DNA of 64,000 bases from Virgisporangium aliadipatigenens (GTDB taxonomy: Bacteria; Actinomycetota; Actinomycetes; Mycobacteriales; Micromonosporaceae). Under the pieces are notes generated by a model. It worked only from the letters and a program-made list of their open reading frames with translations. It did not search any database and was not told where the DNA came from. Below, in pieces: positions 38,212 through 47,465 of the stretch (within the stretch, counting starts at the first letter, position 1; each line of letters opens with the position of its first letter). The position numbers were made by a program, and so were the translations under genes. The stretch covers positions 1-64,000 of the forward strand of contig NZ_BOPF01000017.1 of assembly GCF_016863615.1 (NCBI RefSeq). Reading direction: 5' to 3'.

Positions 38212-38717
38212 GCGGCGGCATGAGGGACGGGTTCGAGGAGTTCGTGCGGGCGCGCACGGGTGCCTTCGCGCGCACGGCGTACCTGCTCACCGGCGACCGG
38301 CAGCACGCCGAGGAACTCGTCCAGACCGCGCTGACCGCCGCGGCGGAGCGGTGGACCCGGCTCGACGACCCGGAGCGGTACGTGCGGCGGGTCCTGTACA
38401 CGCGGGCCGTGTCGTGGTGGCGGGTGCGCCGGCGGTGGCGTTCGGAGGTGTTGACGGACGCGCCTCCGGAGCGTCGCGCGGTGTCCCGGGACGATCCGGA
38501 CCTGCGCATCGTGCTCGCCGACGCGCTCAAGAGGCTCACCGCGAAGCAGCGGGCCGTGCTGGTGCTGCGCTTCTACGAAGACCGTTCGGAGTCGGAGACG
38601 GCGGAGATCCTCGGGGTGGGGCTCGGCACCGTCAAGAGCCAGACCCGGGACGCCCTGCGCCGCCTGCGCGCCGTCGCGCCGGAGCTGGCCGACGAGAACG
38701 AGGAGGCCATGCGATGA
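38208..38717 (+). CDS. SigE-family ECF-type sigma factor, copy 2
   Basis: 169 residues from ATG 38208, which overlaps the preceding stop (ATGA); ATG 38220 is the alternative that matches copy 1. Sigma-2 (about 10-70) is almost identical to copy 1. Sigma-4 is intact, with LTAKQRAVLVLRFYEDRSE and the recognition helix GTVKSQTRDALRRL. The stop overlaps the next gene by ATGA. This is likely the functional member of the pair. Confidence 0.9.
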   Translation: MSGGMRDGFEEFVRARTGAFARTAYLLTGDRQHAEELVQTALTAAAERWTRLDDPERYVRRVLYTRAVSWWRVRRRWRSEVLTDAPPERRAVSRDDPDLRIVLADALKRLTAKQRAVLVLRFYEDRSESETAEILGVGLGTVKSQTRDALRRLRAVAPELADENEEAMR

Positions 38718-40072
38718 CCGACCTCCGGGGCCTGATGCGGGAACTCGCCGAGGAGGCGCCGGCGGTGCCGGTTCCCCCGGATCTGTATGTGAACGCCCGA
38801 CGCAACCGCAGGCGCCGCAGAACGGCCGCGGTGGCGGCGGTCCTCGCGATCGCGGCGCTCGTGGTGACCGGCCTGATCGCCCGACCGCACCCGCAGGCGG
38901 AACGCTTCGGCGGCGGCGAGGACGGCCTTCCCGAACGGCTCCTGAGCGTGCCCGCCTCCACCGGCGCGAACGGCGCCGACCCGGTCGGCCCGGCGGCGGT
39001 GATCTTCTCCCTGGGGGAGGACAACCCGCAGTCCGACCACGAGGACTTCGGCTTCGCCTGGTGGCGCGGCGGACACACGGTCGAGTCCAGCACGATCGTG
39101 GCCCGCGACCGGGACGCCTACCGGATCGTGCGGGCCGGCTACTCCACCGGCGCCGAACTCTCCCCGGACGGCCGCTACCTCCTCTCCGAGGGGCGCGTCC
39201 TGGACCTCGCCACCGGCGACGACCGCCTGAAGCTGCGCACGGTCCCGCCGGAACAGAGCTGGGCGCCGGACGGCGAGACGCCGCCGTACGACGGCGGTGT
39301 CCAGCTCTACGGCCGGTGGACGGAGGACGGCCGGCGGATCGTCGCCGTCCAGGACGACCGCGTGGTGCTCGTCTCGTGGCCCTCCGGCCAGGTCGAACGG
39401 GTGCTGCGCACGCCGCAGCAGCGGCCGGTCGACCAGCACGTGATGGTGTCGCCGGACGCCCGCACGGTGGTGGTGCAGAGCAACAACCTGCTGCGCGGGT
39501 ACGACGTCGGCGGGACGCTCAGCTGGTCGCAGGAGGTCTCGACGGACGCGCTGGTCGTCGCCGGGCGCGCGGCGTGGCGGCCCGACGGCCGGCTGTTCGT
39601 CTTCGACCGCACCGACACCGTCTGCGACCTCTGCGGCTGGAAGCCGGGGACGTGGCGGTTGAGCGCCCGCGACGGCGCCACCGGCGAGCGGGTCGCCGCG
39701 CCCGACTATCCCGCGATCCGCGACGCCATGTACGTCAACGTGCTGACATGGCGTGGAGACGTCGCCTACGCGGTCGTCTCCTACACCAACCACCGCACCG
39801 ACGATCTCGTCGACGTCACCGGCACCGCGCTGGTGCGGCTGCGCCCGGGCGCAGCCGTTCCGGAGGTGGTGCTCGCCGGCCCCGAGGGCACCCGGTATCT
39901 CGGTGTCGCGACCGATCTCGTGGAGCGGATCCGGCCGCTCGGGGAGCCGGACTTCGGCCACAACTCCGCCGAGACGCTGGGGCTGGCGGTCACCTGGGGC
40001 ACCTGTCCGGCGATCGTCCTTTCGGTCGTGGTGGTGGCGCTGATTCTGCGGCGACGTCGGCGGGTTCGATGA
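38714..40072 (+). CDS. Membrane protein with extracellular beta-propeller, sigma-linked, copy 2
   Basis: 452 residues. N terminus TDLRGLMRELAEEAPAVPVPP, Arg-rich stop, membrane span at about 36-54, propeller-like ectodomain (AWWRGGHTVESSTI, ELSPDGRYLLSEG, CGWKPGTWRLSARD), and a C-terminal span near 428-446 with an Arg-rich tail. Same architecture as the gene at 36898 with moderate similarity, so the sigma/propeller pair has been duplicated in tandem. An anti-sigma or co-sensor role is inferred from the ATGA coupling alone. Confidence 0.8.
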   Translation: MTDLRGLMRELAEEAPAVPVPPDLYVNARRNRRRRRTAAVAAVLAIAALVVTGLIARPHPQAERFGGGEDGLPERLLSVPASTGANGADPVGPAAVIFSLGEDNPQSDHEDFGFAWWRGGHTVESSTIVARDRDAYRIVRAGYSTGAELSPDGRYLLSEGRVLDLATGDDRLKLRTVPPEQSWAPDGETPPYDGGVQLYGRWTEDGRRIVAVQDDRVVLVSWPSGQVERVLRTPQQRPVDQHVMVSPDARTVVVQSNNLLRGYDVGGTLSWSQEVSTDALVVAGRAAWRPDGRLFVFDRTDTVCDLCGWKPGTWRLSARDGATGERVAAPDYPAIRDAMYVNVLTWRGDVAYAVVSYTNHRTDDLVDVTGTALVRLRPGAAVPEVVLAGPEGTRYLGVATDLVERIRPLGEPDFGHNSAETLGLAVTWGTCPAIVLSVVVVALILRRRRRVR

Positions 40073-40088
40073 GATTGAATATCGAGCC

Positions 40089-41489
40089 ATGGGGGGTCGG
40101 TGGTTCGTCGCGGTGTCGGTCGCGGTGGTGTGGGGGGCGCTCGCCGGGTTCTGGACGCCGCGGGGGCCGCTGACCGCCGTCGAGGGGGTCGCGTCTATCG
40201 CCGTGAGCCTCGCCGTGGGCGGGCTCGCCGGGTGGCTGACCCGGTCCCGACGGTCGGTGCTCGTCGCGCTCGCCTTCGTCCTCTCGGTCGAACTGGTGCG
40301 CTTCCGGCTGCCCGGGCCGACCGTGGACGCGCCGCACCTGAGCCCGCTGGGGTTGGTGGCGCTGGTGTTCGGGCGGGGCGTGCACGGCCTCGTCTCGGTG
40401 CTGCCGCTCGTCGTCGGCGCGATCTACGGCCGGCGGGGGACCGGCGGGCGCCGGCCGGTGCTGCGGCACCTCTCCGCGGGGGCGGGTGCGCTCGTCGTGG
40501 CGGTCACGGCCGTGCTGGTCGTCCTGCCCGCGGGCACGCCCGCGATCCGCGACGGGGTCGCCGAGCTGACGTCCGTCCGCGTCGGTTCCGCCGACCTCGG
40601 CCTGCTCATCCGGGGGAACTCCCGGAGCCTGCCGGTGCTGCTCTTCGTGCCCGGCCCGCCCGGGGGTTCCGAGCTGGGGGCCGTGCGCAGGTACCTGGGC
40701 GGGCTGGAACGTTCCTTCGTGGTGGCCACGCTGGACCGGCGCGGCGCGGCGCGTTCCTACGCCGCCCTGGACCCCGCCGGATCCTTCGACCCGGAACGCC
40801 TCGTCGCCGACATCCACGCGGTCACCGAGCACCTGCGCAAGAAGTTCGGCCAGGAGCGCGTGTACCTGCTGGCGCACTCGGGCGGGTCGATCCCGGCCGC
40901 GCTGGCGGTGCACCGCCGACCCGACCTGTACCGCGCGTACATCGGCACCGGGCAGGCCGTCGACCTGGCCGACCAGGACCGCATCTTCTACGCCGACACG
41001 CTCGCCTGGGCCCGGGCCACCGGCCGCGCCGACGTGGTGTCCGCGCTGTCCTCCCAGGGGCCGCCGCCGTACCGGACCTTTTACGCGTACGAGCCGATCG
41101 TCACCAACCTCAACGCGGTGTACCGCTACGACAGCGCCGACCCCGCCGCGCGGGACGCCTCGGCCATCGGGGGAGTGGGTGCGGGCGAGCTGACGTTCCT
41201 CGAACGGCTGCACGTGCTGGCGTCGTTCGTGGACGCGTACCACGTGCTGTACCCGCGCATGCAGAACGTCGACCTGCGGGAGTCCGCGCGCGGCTTCGCG
41301 GTGCCGGTGTACTTCCTGCAGGGGGCGCACGAGATGCGCGGGATGGCCGAGCTGTTCGCGCAGTGGTTCGCCGCGGTGCAGGCGCCGGCCAAGCACGTGG
41401 CGACGGCGTCCCGTTCGGGGCACTGGCCGCTCTTCGAGGAGCCCGACCGCCTGGTCGAACTGATGGCGCGGGTGCGGTCGGAGGCCTGA
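40089..41489 (+). CDS. Membrane-fused alpha/beta hydrolase
   Basis: 466 residues. Five hydrophobic segments occupy about 1-148. The catalytic domain follows with nucleophile elbow LLAHSGGS (S264), oxyanion region FVPGPPGG, an acid near FLQGAHEMRG, and histidine in SRSGHWPLF near 448. The body resembles proline-iminopeptidase or epoxide-hydrolase-like enzymes. The membrane domain in front is unusual and may place the enzyme outside the cell. It starts 16 bases after the propeller gene. Confidence 0.85.
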   Translation: MGGRWFVAVSVAVVWGALAGFWTPRGPLTAVEGVASIAVSLAVGGLAGWLTRSRRSVLVALAFVLSVELVRFRLPGPTVDAPHLSPLGLVALVFGRGVHGLVSVLPLVVGAIYGRRGTGGRRPVLRHLSAGAGALVVAVTAVLVVLPAGTPAIRDGVAELTSVRVGSADLGLLIRGNSRSLPVLLFVPGPPGGSELGAVRRYLGGLERSFVVATLDRRGAARSYAALDPAGSFDPERLVADIHAVTEHLRKKFGQERVYLLAHSGGSIPAALAVHRRPDLYRAYIGTGQAVDLADQDRIFYADTLAWARATGRADVVSALSSQGPPPYRTFYAYEPIVTNLNAVYRYDSADPAARDASAIGGVGAGELTFLERLHVLASFVDAYHVLYPRMQNVDLRESARGFAVPVYFLQGAHEMRGMAELFAQWFAAVQAPAKHVATASRSGHWPLFEEPDRLVELMARVRSEA

Positions 41490-41496
41490 CCCAGGT

Positions 41497-41525
41497 TTGA
41501 CACTGTCATATGACAGTGTTAGCTT
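41497..41525 (+). promoter_or_regulatory. merR promoter with a 20-bp operator palindrome in its spacer
   Basis: TTGACA (41497-41502) and TAGCTT (41520-41525) are 17 bases apart. ACACTGTCATATGACAGTGT (41500-41519) is a perfect palindrome filling the spacer, the classic MerR-family layout of an operator between -35 and -10. The ATG follows eight bases later, so the transcript may be almost leaderless. The site also reads as two overlapping TGACACTGTCA-like units. Confidence 0.85.
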
Positions 41526-41532
41526 CGGTCGC

Positions 41533-42228
41533 ATGGCATCCGACTGGACTCTCGACGACCTGGTCGCCCGGGTAGGTGACGCGCTCGGCGCGGTCGACTA
41601 CCGCGGCGCGCCCAACGGTCGGGTCCGCGATGTGCCGGACCGGCGGGCCGTGCGCTGGTACACGACGATCGGGCTGCTCGACCGGCCGGCCGCCATGCGC
41701 GGGCGCACCGCGCTCTACGGCACCCGCCACCTCGCTCAGCTGGTCGCCATCAAGCGGCGGCAGGCGGAGGGGCGCAGCCTCACCGAGATCCAGGCGGAGC
41801 TGGTCGGCGCCACGGACGCCCGACTCGCCGAGATCGCCGGCCTGCCGGTGAACCCGGACTCCATTGGCTCCGCTGGGTCCACTGTGGACGGTTCTGACGC
41901 TGACACTGTCACGGTGCGGCCGCGGGCGGCCTTCTGGACCAGCGTGCCCGCCCCGCCGGCCTCGCCGGCGCTGTCCGCGCCGCCTGAGCCGGGGGCCTCT
42001 CTCGCGGCGCCGGTCCCGTCCGCGCCGCGCGCCGAGCGGGAGGCGTCCCGCGCGGCGCCGGCGCCGGACGGCGTGCTGACCGGTGTCCCGCTGGGCGGCG
42101 GCGCCGTGCTGCTGCTGCCGGCGACGCCCGGCCCCGAGGACCTCGCCGCGCTGCGCGACGCGGCCCGACCACTCATCGACCTGCTCATCGCCCGTGGCCT
42201 CGTGCCCGAAGACAGGAGTGCGCCGTGA
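41533..42228 (+). CDS. MerR-family transcriptional regulator
   Basis: 231 residues from ATG 41533. A winged helix-turn-helix (about 20-85) contains RAVRWYTTIGLLDRP and RHLAQLVAIKRRQAEGRSL. An Ala/Pro-rich linker follows, with GGAVLLLPA and a short C-terminal helix (AALRDAARPLIDLLIARGL). No cysteine-rich metal site. It probably regulates itself through the palindrome in its promoter. It is coupled by GTGA overlap to the VIT/VWA gene. Confidence 0.9.
   Translation: MASDWTLDDLVARVGDALGAVDYRGAPNGRVRDVPDRRAVRWYTTIGLLDRPAAMRGRTALYGTRHLAQLVAIKRRQAEGRSLTEIQAELVGATDARLAEIAGLPVNPDSIGSAGSTVDGSDADTVTVRPRAAFWTSVPAPPASPALSAPPEPGASLAAPVPSAPRAEREASRAAPAPDGVLTGVPLGGGAVLLLPATPGPEDLAALRDAARPLIDLLIARGLVPEDRSAP
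41878..41889. repeat. Palindrome TCCACTGTGGAC inside merR
   Basis: Third copy of the motif; encodes Ser-Thr-Val-Asp with the rare codon ACT. Confidence 0.6.
41901..41911. promoter_or_regulatory. Intragenic copy of the merR operator unit
   Basis: TGACACTGTCA matches the operator unit at 41498-41508 exactly (11 bp), about 400 bases downstream within the merR coding region. It could be a second site for looping or a roadblock. Confidence 0.5.
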
Positions 42229-45164
42229 TCGTCCGGATCCTGCCCATGCCCGACGACCAGGCGCAGCGGGCCGCCGCGCCACTGCCCGACAGCGGCATCG
42301 GCTGCCTGCGCACCGAATCGGGCAACCTGCCGCTGGAGGCGCTCGACGTCAGCGCCGACATCACCGGCCTCGTCTCGCGGGTCACGATGGTGCAGACGTT
42401 CCGCAATCCGCACGCCGTCCCGCTCGAGGCGACCTACATCTTCCCGCTGCCCGACCGGGCGGCCGTCACGCGCATGCGGATGACCGCCGACGACCGCGTC
42501 GTCGAGGCCGAACTGCAGGAGCGCGCGCAGGCCCGGGAGACCTACGACCGCGCCGTCGCGGCGGGGCAGCGCGCCTCCATCGCCGAGGAGGACCGGCCCG
42601 ACGTGTTCACCATGCGGGTCGGCAACATCGTTCCGGGCGAACGGGTCACCGTCGAGCTGACCCTCGCCGGCCCGCTCCTGAGCGCCGACGGCTCGGCGGA
42701 GTTCCGGTTCCCGCTCGTCGTCGCGCCGCGCTACGTCCCCGGTGTGCCCCTCGGCGGGCCGCAGGCCGGAGACGGCGTCAACGAGGACACCGACGCCGTG
42801 CCCGACGCGTCGCGGATCAGCCCGCCGGTGCTGCTGCCCGGGTTCCCCGACCCGGTGCGGCTCTCCATCGACGTCGGCATCGACCCCGCGGGGCTGCCGC
42901 TCGGCGACGTCCGGTGCAGCCTCCACGCACTGTCCGAAGTGGACGGACGGTGGCGGATCCTGCCCGGCGAACGCGCGGACCGGGACTTCGTGCTGCGCCT
43001 CGCCTACGGCGCCCCGGCGACGGCGCCGGCGGTGCAGCTGTGCCCCGACGCCGACTCCGACTCGGCCGGCACCTTCGAGTTGACCGTGCTGCCGCCGCTC
43101 GGTGCCGCACCGCCGCGCCCGCGGGACGTGGTGCTGGTGCTCGACCGTTCGGGGAGCATGGGCGGCTGGAAGATGATCAGCGCCCGCCGGGCCGCCGCCC
43201 GCATCGTCGACACGCTCACCGACGCGGACCGGTTCGCGGTGCTGACGTTCGACCATCACGTCGACCGCCCCGCCGGATTGTCCGCAGGGCTCGTGCCGGC
43301 CAGTGACCGCAACCGGTTCCGCGCCGTTCAGCATCTGTCCACAGTGGACGCACGGGGCGGCACGGAGATGCTGGCTCCCCTGACGCAGGGCCGCGACCTG
43401 CTCACCGCCACCGACGGCGAACGCGACCGGGTGCTCGTTCTGCTCACCGACGGCCAGGTCGGCAACGAGGACCAGATCCTGCGCACGCTCGGCACCCTGA
43501 ACGGCATCCGCGTGCACGCCATCGGCATCGACCGGGCCGTCAACGCCGGCTTCCTCGGCCGGCTCGCAGCGGCCGGTGGCGGCGTGTTCGAACTGGTGGA
43601 GACCGAGGACCGCCTCGACGAGGTGATGGCGAACATCCATCGCCGCATCGGTTCGCCGCTCGTTACCGACCTGTCGCTGGAGCCGCTGGGCCTGACCGTC
43701 GAACCGGGCACCGTCGCCCCGGCCCGCCTGCCCGACCTCTTCCCGGGTGTGCCCCTGGTCATCCGCGGCCGCTACTCGGCACACGCGGCGGGTGCCGCCG
43801 ATGCGGCGGTGCTGCGGGTGCGCGGCCGGGCGGCCGACGGCGGCGCCTGGGACGCCGAACCCGCGGCGACCCGTCACGACAACCCGGCCGTCACCTCCGT
43901 CTGGGCCCGCGCGCACCTGCGTGACCTGGAGGACGCCTACCTGGTGGGCGCCGACCCCGGCCGCTCTTCTCTCGAACGCCGCATCGTCGACACCTCGCTC
44001 CGCTTCGGCGTGCTGTGCCGCTTCACCGCCTACGTGGCGGTGGACCCGCGCGTGGTGGCCGAGGGCGGGCCCGGACACCGCGTGGTCCAACCCGTCGAGC
44101 CGGTCGACGGCTGGGACAACGCCGCCGGCCCCACGATGACGCTGGCGAGCTTCTCGGCCCCCGCCCCGCGGGAGACGATGAGCCGGAAGTCGATGCGCCT
44201 GCGCGGCCTGACCGGCGGCGCCTCCCCGGCGGCGGCGCGCTACGACGGCACCCCACCGCCACCACCCCGCGTGAGCGGCTACGCCGCGGACAGCACTCAG
44301 ACCGCGGCCGGCGACACCGGTGGCGCCTACGGCACACCCGTCCCCCCGCCGAACGCCCAACCCGGCGCGCCGGCGCCCTTCCCCACCTCCCCGGCCCCGA
44401 CCCCCGGCCGCCCCGGCGCCGTCCCGCCCGGCCCCGGCGCTCCCGGCGCTGTGCCGCCCGGCCGCCCCGGTGCTCCCGGTGTACCCGGCGCACCGGTATC
44501 GCCGGGCGGACCCGTCCCGCCCGGGGTGGTGCCTCCCGGACGGCCGCTGCCGCCCCGGCACACCCCGCCCGGTGGGCCGGTCCCGCCGGCGCCGGTCTCG
44601 CCCGGGGCTCCCGGCACGCCGCCGTACGGCCGCCCCGGCGGGCCGCTGTCGCCCGAGCCGTACGGGCCCGGGCCGGGGGACTCGGTGGTGCCCGGTGGTC
44701 CGGTGGTGCCCGGCGATCCGGGGCGGCGCGAGCCGTTCGAGCCGCCGGTGCGGCCGGTGCCGGAGACGCCCACCGACCCGGCTTCGGAGACGCGGCGGCG
44801 GATCGCGGAGGAGTCCGTGCGGTGGCTCGCCGATCTCCGGGCCGCCGAGCGGGACCTGCCGGAGCACCGTCGGGAGTTGCTGGAGCGGCTCGCCGACTGG
44901 ATCGACGCGGCAACGGCCGACCTCGGCCGGCTCGGCCCCGGCGCACCCGTGCTGGCCGGCCTCTCCGGCCTGGCCGTGCGCATCCGCACGGTCGGTGTCG
45001 CCCTGGAGGTGATCTGGCCGGAGGCGATCCGCACGCTCGAACTGCTCCCCGCCCAGCTCCCATCCGCGCCCTTCGGCCCACCGACGCCGCCCGGCACCCC
45101 GGGCACCCCCGGCTCGCCGGGGATCGCGGGCAGGCCCGAGCGGCGGCCTTTCTGGAAGCGCTGA
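42225..45164 (+). CDS. VIT and von Willebrand A domain protein with collagen-like tract
   Basis: 979 residues. Residues 1-~135 are a VIT domain (ADITGLVSRVTMVQTFRNPH, ATYIFPLPD, QARETYDRAV). A VWA domain begins near 300 with an intact metal site DRSGS at 307-311 and the MIDAS Thr/Asp positions further on (GGTEMLAPL, LLTDGQVGN). About 700-835 is a Pro/Gly-rich tract with collagen-like G-P repeats. Residues 845-930 form a charged helical domain. No signal peptide, so probably cytoplasmic unless exported unconventionally. The function is likely protein binding. It is translationally coupled to merR. Confidence 0.88.
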   Translation: MIVRILPMPDDQAQRAAAPLPDSGIGCLRTESGNLPLEALDVSADITGLVSRVTMVQTFRNPHAVPLEATYIFPLPDRAAVTRMRMTADDRVVEAELQERAQARETYDRAVAAGQRASIAEEDRPDVFTMRVGNIVPGERVTVELTLAGPLLSADGSAEFRFPLVVAPRYVPGVPLGGPQAGDGVNEDTDAVPDASRISPPVLLPGFPDPVRLSIDVGIDPAGLPLGDVRCSLHALSEVDGRWRILPGERADRDFVLRLAYGAPATAPAVQLCPDADSDSAGTFELTVLPPLGAAPPRPRDVVLVLDRSGSMGGWKMISARRAAARIVDTLTDADRFAVLTFDHHVDRPAGLSAGLVPASDRNRFRAVQHLSTVDARGGTEMLAPLTQGRDLLTATDGERDRVLVLLTDGQVGNEDQILRTLGTLNGIRVHAIGIDRAVNAGFLGRLAAAGGGVFELVETEDRLDEVMANIHRRIGSPLVTDLSLEPLGLTVEPGTVAPARLPDLFPGVPLVIRGRYSAHAAGAADAAVLRVRGRAADGGAWDAEPAATRHDNPAVTSVWARAHLRDLEDAYLVGADPGRSSLERRIVDTSLRFGVLCRFTAYVAVDPRVVAEGGPGHRVVQPVEPVDGWDNAAGPTMTLASFSAPAPRETMSRKSMRLRGLTGGASPAAARYDGTPPPPPRVSGYAADSTQTAAGDTGGAYGTPVPPPNAQPGAPAPFPTSPAPTPGRPGAVPPGPGAPGAVPPGRPGAPGVPGAPVSPGGPVPPGVVPPGRPLPPRHTPPGGPVPPAPVSPGAPGTPPYGRPGGPLSPEPYGPGPGDSVVPGGPVVPGDPGRREPFEPPVRPVPETPTDPASETRRRIAEESVRWLADLRAAERDLPEHRRELLERLADWIDAATADLGRLGPGAPVLAGLSGLAVRIRTVGVALEVIWPEAIRTLELLPAQLPSAPFGPPTPPGTPGTPGSPGIAGRPERRPFWKR
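43338..43349. repeat. Palindrome TCCACAGTGGAC inside the VIT/VWA gene
   Basis: Fourth copy of the motif; encodes Ser-Thr-Val-Asp with codon ACA. Confidence 0.6.
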
Positions 45165-45194
45165 CCCGCCGACCCCGCAAGAGCGAGTGCTACG

Positions 45195-45230
45195 CGTGCC
45201 ACGTAACTCCGGGCGGATTTACGTGGCACG
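45195..45230 (+). terminator. Perfect 12-bp stem-loop after the VIT/VWA gene
   Basis: CGTGCCACGTAA pairs exactly with TTACGTGGCACG around a 12-base loop, 30 bases after the stop. No T-run follows. It could be a terminator or an operator; the central ACGTAA/TTACGT halves are AT-richer than the surroundings. Confidence 0.6.
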
Positions 45231-45470
45231 TGAAGCAATGGGCAGACGAGCCGACCCCGCGAGGCGACCGCACGCGGGGCCGGCAGCGGAGCGGCCGGGC
45301 ACGCGAAGCGGCCCGGCCCGGAGCGGTGCGCGCGGGAGCGGGCGGTCGTGCGCCCGGCGGACGTGCGTAAATAAAGCTCCTGACGCTGTACGGGGGCCCA
45401 CCGTCAGCACCGGCGGACGGCCGGGCGGATAGCATCGTCGCAAAGCCGAACGCTCTCCTAGGAGTCCACT
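45231..45470. other. Non-coding leader region of thrS
   Basis: With the stem-loop at 45195-45230 this gives a 306-base gap. It holds GC-rich short repeats, the element AAATAAAGCTCCT at 45369-45381 (reverse complement of 11587-11599), and an AGGAGT ribosome binding site at about 45460. I looked for a T-box (AGGGTGG, specifier stem) and found none. Confidence 0.5.
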
Positions 45471-47465
45471 GTGTCTGCACCCGCCGCTGCCCCGCCCGAC
45501 CGCGTCACCGTGCCGGCCGGCACGACGGCCGCGGAAGCGGTGGCCACGGCCGGGCTGCCGGCCAACGGCCCCAACGCCGTCGTCGTGGTGCGCGAGTCCG
45601 ACGGGCGGCTGCGCGACCTGGACTGGGCGCCGGAGACCGAGACGGTCGTCGAGGCCGTCCCGATGAGCAGCCCCGACGGCCTCAACGTGCTGCGCCACTC
45701 GACCGCGCACGTGCTCGCGCAGGCGGTGCAGGACCTCTTCCCGGGCGCGAAGCTGGGGATCGGGCCGTTCATCGAGCACGGGTTCTACTACGACTTCGAC
45801 GTGGCGAAGCCGTTCCAGCCGGAGGATCTCGGCAAGCTCGAGAAGCGCATGCAGGAGATCATCAAGCAGGGGCAGCGCTTCCGGCGGCGGCGCTTCGCGT
45901 CGGTCGACGAGGCCAAGGCAGAGCTTGCGGACGAGCCCTACAAGCTCGAACTCGTCGACGTGAAGAGCGACGTCGACACCGACGAGGTCATGGAGGTCGG
46001 CGGGGGAGAGCTGACCATCTACGACAACCTCGACGCGCAGACGGAGAAGGTCTGCTGGTCCGACCTGTGCCGGGGGCCGCACCTGCCGACGACGCGACTG
46101 ATCGGGGCGTTCAAGCTGATGCGCTCCGCGGCCGCCTACTGGCGCGGCAGCGAGAAGAACCCGCAGCTGCAGCGGATCTACGGCACGGCGTGGCCGACCC
46201 GCGACGCGCTCAAGGTGTACCAGAAGCTGCTCGAAGAGGCCGCTCGCCGCGACCACCGCAAGCTCGGCGCCGACCTGGACCTCTTCTCGTTCCCGGACGA
46301 GCTCGGCTCCGGGCTGGCGGTGTTCCACCCCAAGGGCGGCATCATCCGGCGGGAGCTGGAGTCCTACTCGCGGCGCCGGCACGAGGAGGAGGGCTACTCC
46401 TTCGTCAACTCGCCGCACATCACCAAGTCGAAGCTGTTCGAGGTGTCGGGGCACCTCGACTGGTACGCCGACGGCATGTACCCGCCCATGGAGATGGAGG
46501 GCGCGAAGTACTACCTGAAGCCGATGAACTGCCCGTTCCACAACCTGATCTTCCGGTCCCGCGGCCGGTCGTACCGCGAACTGCCGCTGCGGCTGTTCGA
46601 GTTCGGGTCGGTGTACCGGTTCGAGAAGTCGGGCGTGGTGCACGGGCTGACCCGGGTGCGCGGCATGACCCAGGACGACGCCCACATCTACTGCACCGAG
46701 GAGCAGATGCCGGGCGAGCTGAAGTCGCTGTTGCAGTTCGTGCTGGGGCTGCTTCGCGACTACGGGCTCGACGACTTCTACCTGGAACTGTCGACCCGCA
46801 ACCCGGAGAAGTCCGTCGGCACCGACGAGAACTGGGAACGCGCCACCGAGGCCCTGCGTCAGGCGGCCCAGGACAGCGGGCTGGAACTGGTGCCCGACCC
46901 GGGTGGTGCGGCGTTCTACGGGCCGAAGATCTCGGTGCAGGCGAAGGACGCGATCGGGCGCACCTGGCAGATGTCCACGATCCAGGTGGACTTCAACCTG
47001 CCGGAGCGCTTCGAGCTGGAGTTCGCGGCGGCCGAGGGCGGGCGGCAGCGGCCCGTCATGATCCACCGGGCGCTCTTCGGCTCCATCGAACGCTTCTTCG
47101 GCGTGCTGACCGAGCACTACGCCGGTGCGTTCCCGGCGTGGCTGGCACCGGTGCAGGTGGTGGGGATCCCGATCCGGGACGACCACGCGCCCTATCTCGA
47201 AGAGTTCGTCACCGCCCTGCGCAAGAAGGGCATCCGGGCCGAGGTCGACCACTCCGACGACCGCATGCAGAAGAAGATCCGCACGGCGCAGCAGCAGAAG
47301 ATCCCGTTCATGGTGCTGGCCGGCGACGAGGACGTCTCCGGCAACACGGTCTCGTTCCGGTACCGGGACGGCTCGCAGCGCAACGGTGTGCCGATCGAGG
47401 AAGCCGTCGCGCACGTGGTGGAGATCGTGGAGTCCCGCGTCAATGTGGGGCCCAGTGCAGCCTGA
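45471..47465 (+). CDS. thrS: Threonyl-tRNA synthetase
   Basis: This enzyme charges tRNA-Thr and edits misacylated Ser-tRNA. An N-terminal TGS-like domain (1-~65) precedes the editing domain with [11 protein letters not shown] and the zinc-like CRGPH. The class II catalytic core has zinc ligands C354, H405 and H532 in NCPFH, DDAHIY and MIHRALFGS. The anticodon-binding domain ends the protein. It has 664 residues, a normal length. GTG 45471 is preceded by AGGAG. The HIT gene overlaps its end. Confidence 0.97.
   Translation: MSAPAAAPPDRVTVPAGTTAAEAVATAGLPANGPNAVVVVRESDGRLRDLDWAPETETVVEAVPMSSPDGLNVLRHSTAHVLAQAVQDLFPGAKLGIGPFIEHGFYYDFDVAKPFQPEDLGKLEKRMQEIIKQGQRFRRRRFASVDEAKAELADEPYKLELVDVKSDVDTDEVMEVGGGELTIYDNLDAQTEKVCWSDLCRGPHLPTTRLIGAFKLMRSAAAYWRGSEKNPQLQRIYGTAWPTRDALKVYQKLLEEAARRDHRKLGADLDLFSFPDELGSGLAVFHPKGGIIRRELESYSRRRHEEEGYSFVNSPHITKSKLFEVSGHLDWYADGMYPPMEMEGAKYYLKPMNCPFHNLIFRSRGRSYRELPLRLFEFGSVYRFEKSGVVHGLTRVRGMTQDDAHIYCTEEQMPGELKSLLQFVLGLLRDYGLDDFYLELSTRNPEKSVGTDENWERATEALRQAAQDSGLELVPDPGGAAFYGPKISVQAKDAIGRTWQMSTIQVDFNLPERFELEFAAAEGGRQRPVMIHRALFGSIERFFGVLTEHYAGAFPAWLAPVQVVGIPIRDDHAPYLEEFVTALRKKGIRAEVDHSDDRMQKKIRTAQQQKIPFMVLAGDEDVSGNTVSFRYRDGSQRNGVPIEEAVAHVVEIVESRVNVGPSAA

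Noticed and set aside
45231-45470. T-box leader for thrS
   Set aside because: I see neither the conserved T-box sequence nor a specifier stem with a threonine codon followed by an antiterminator.
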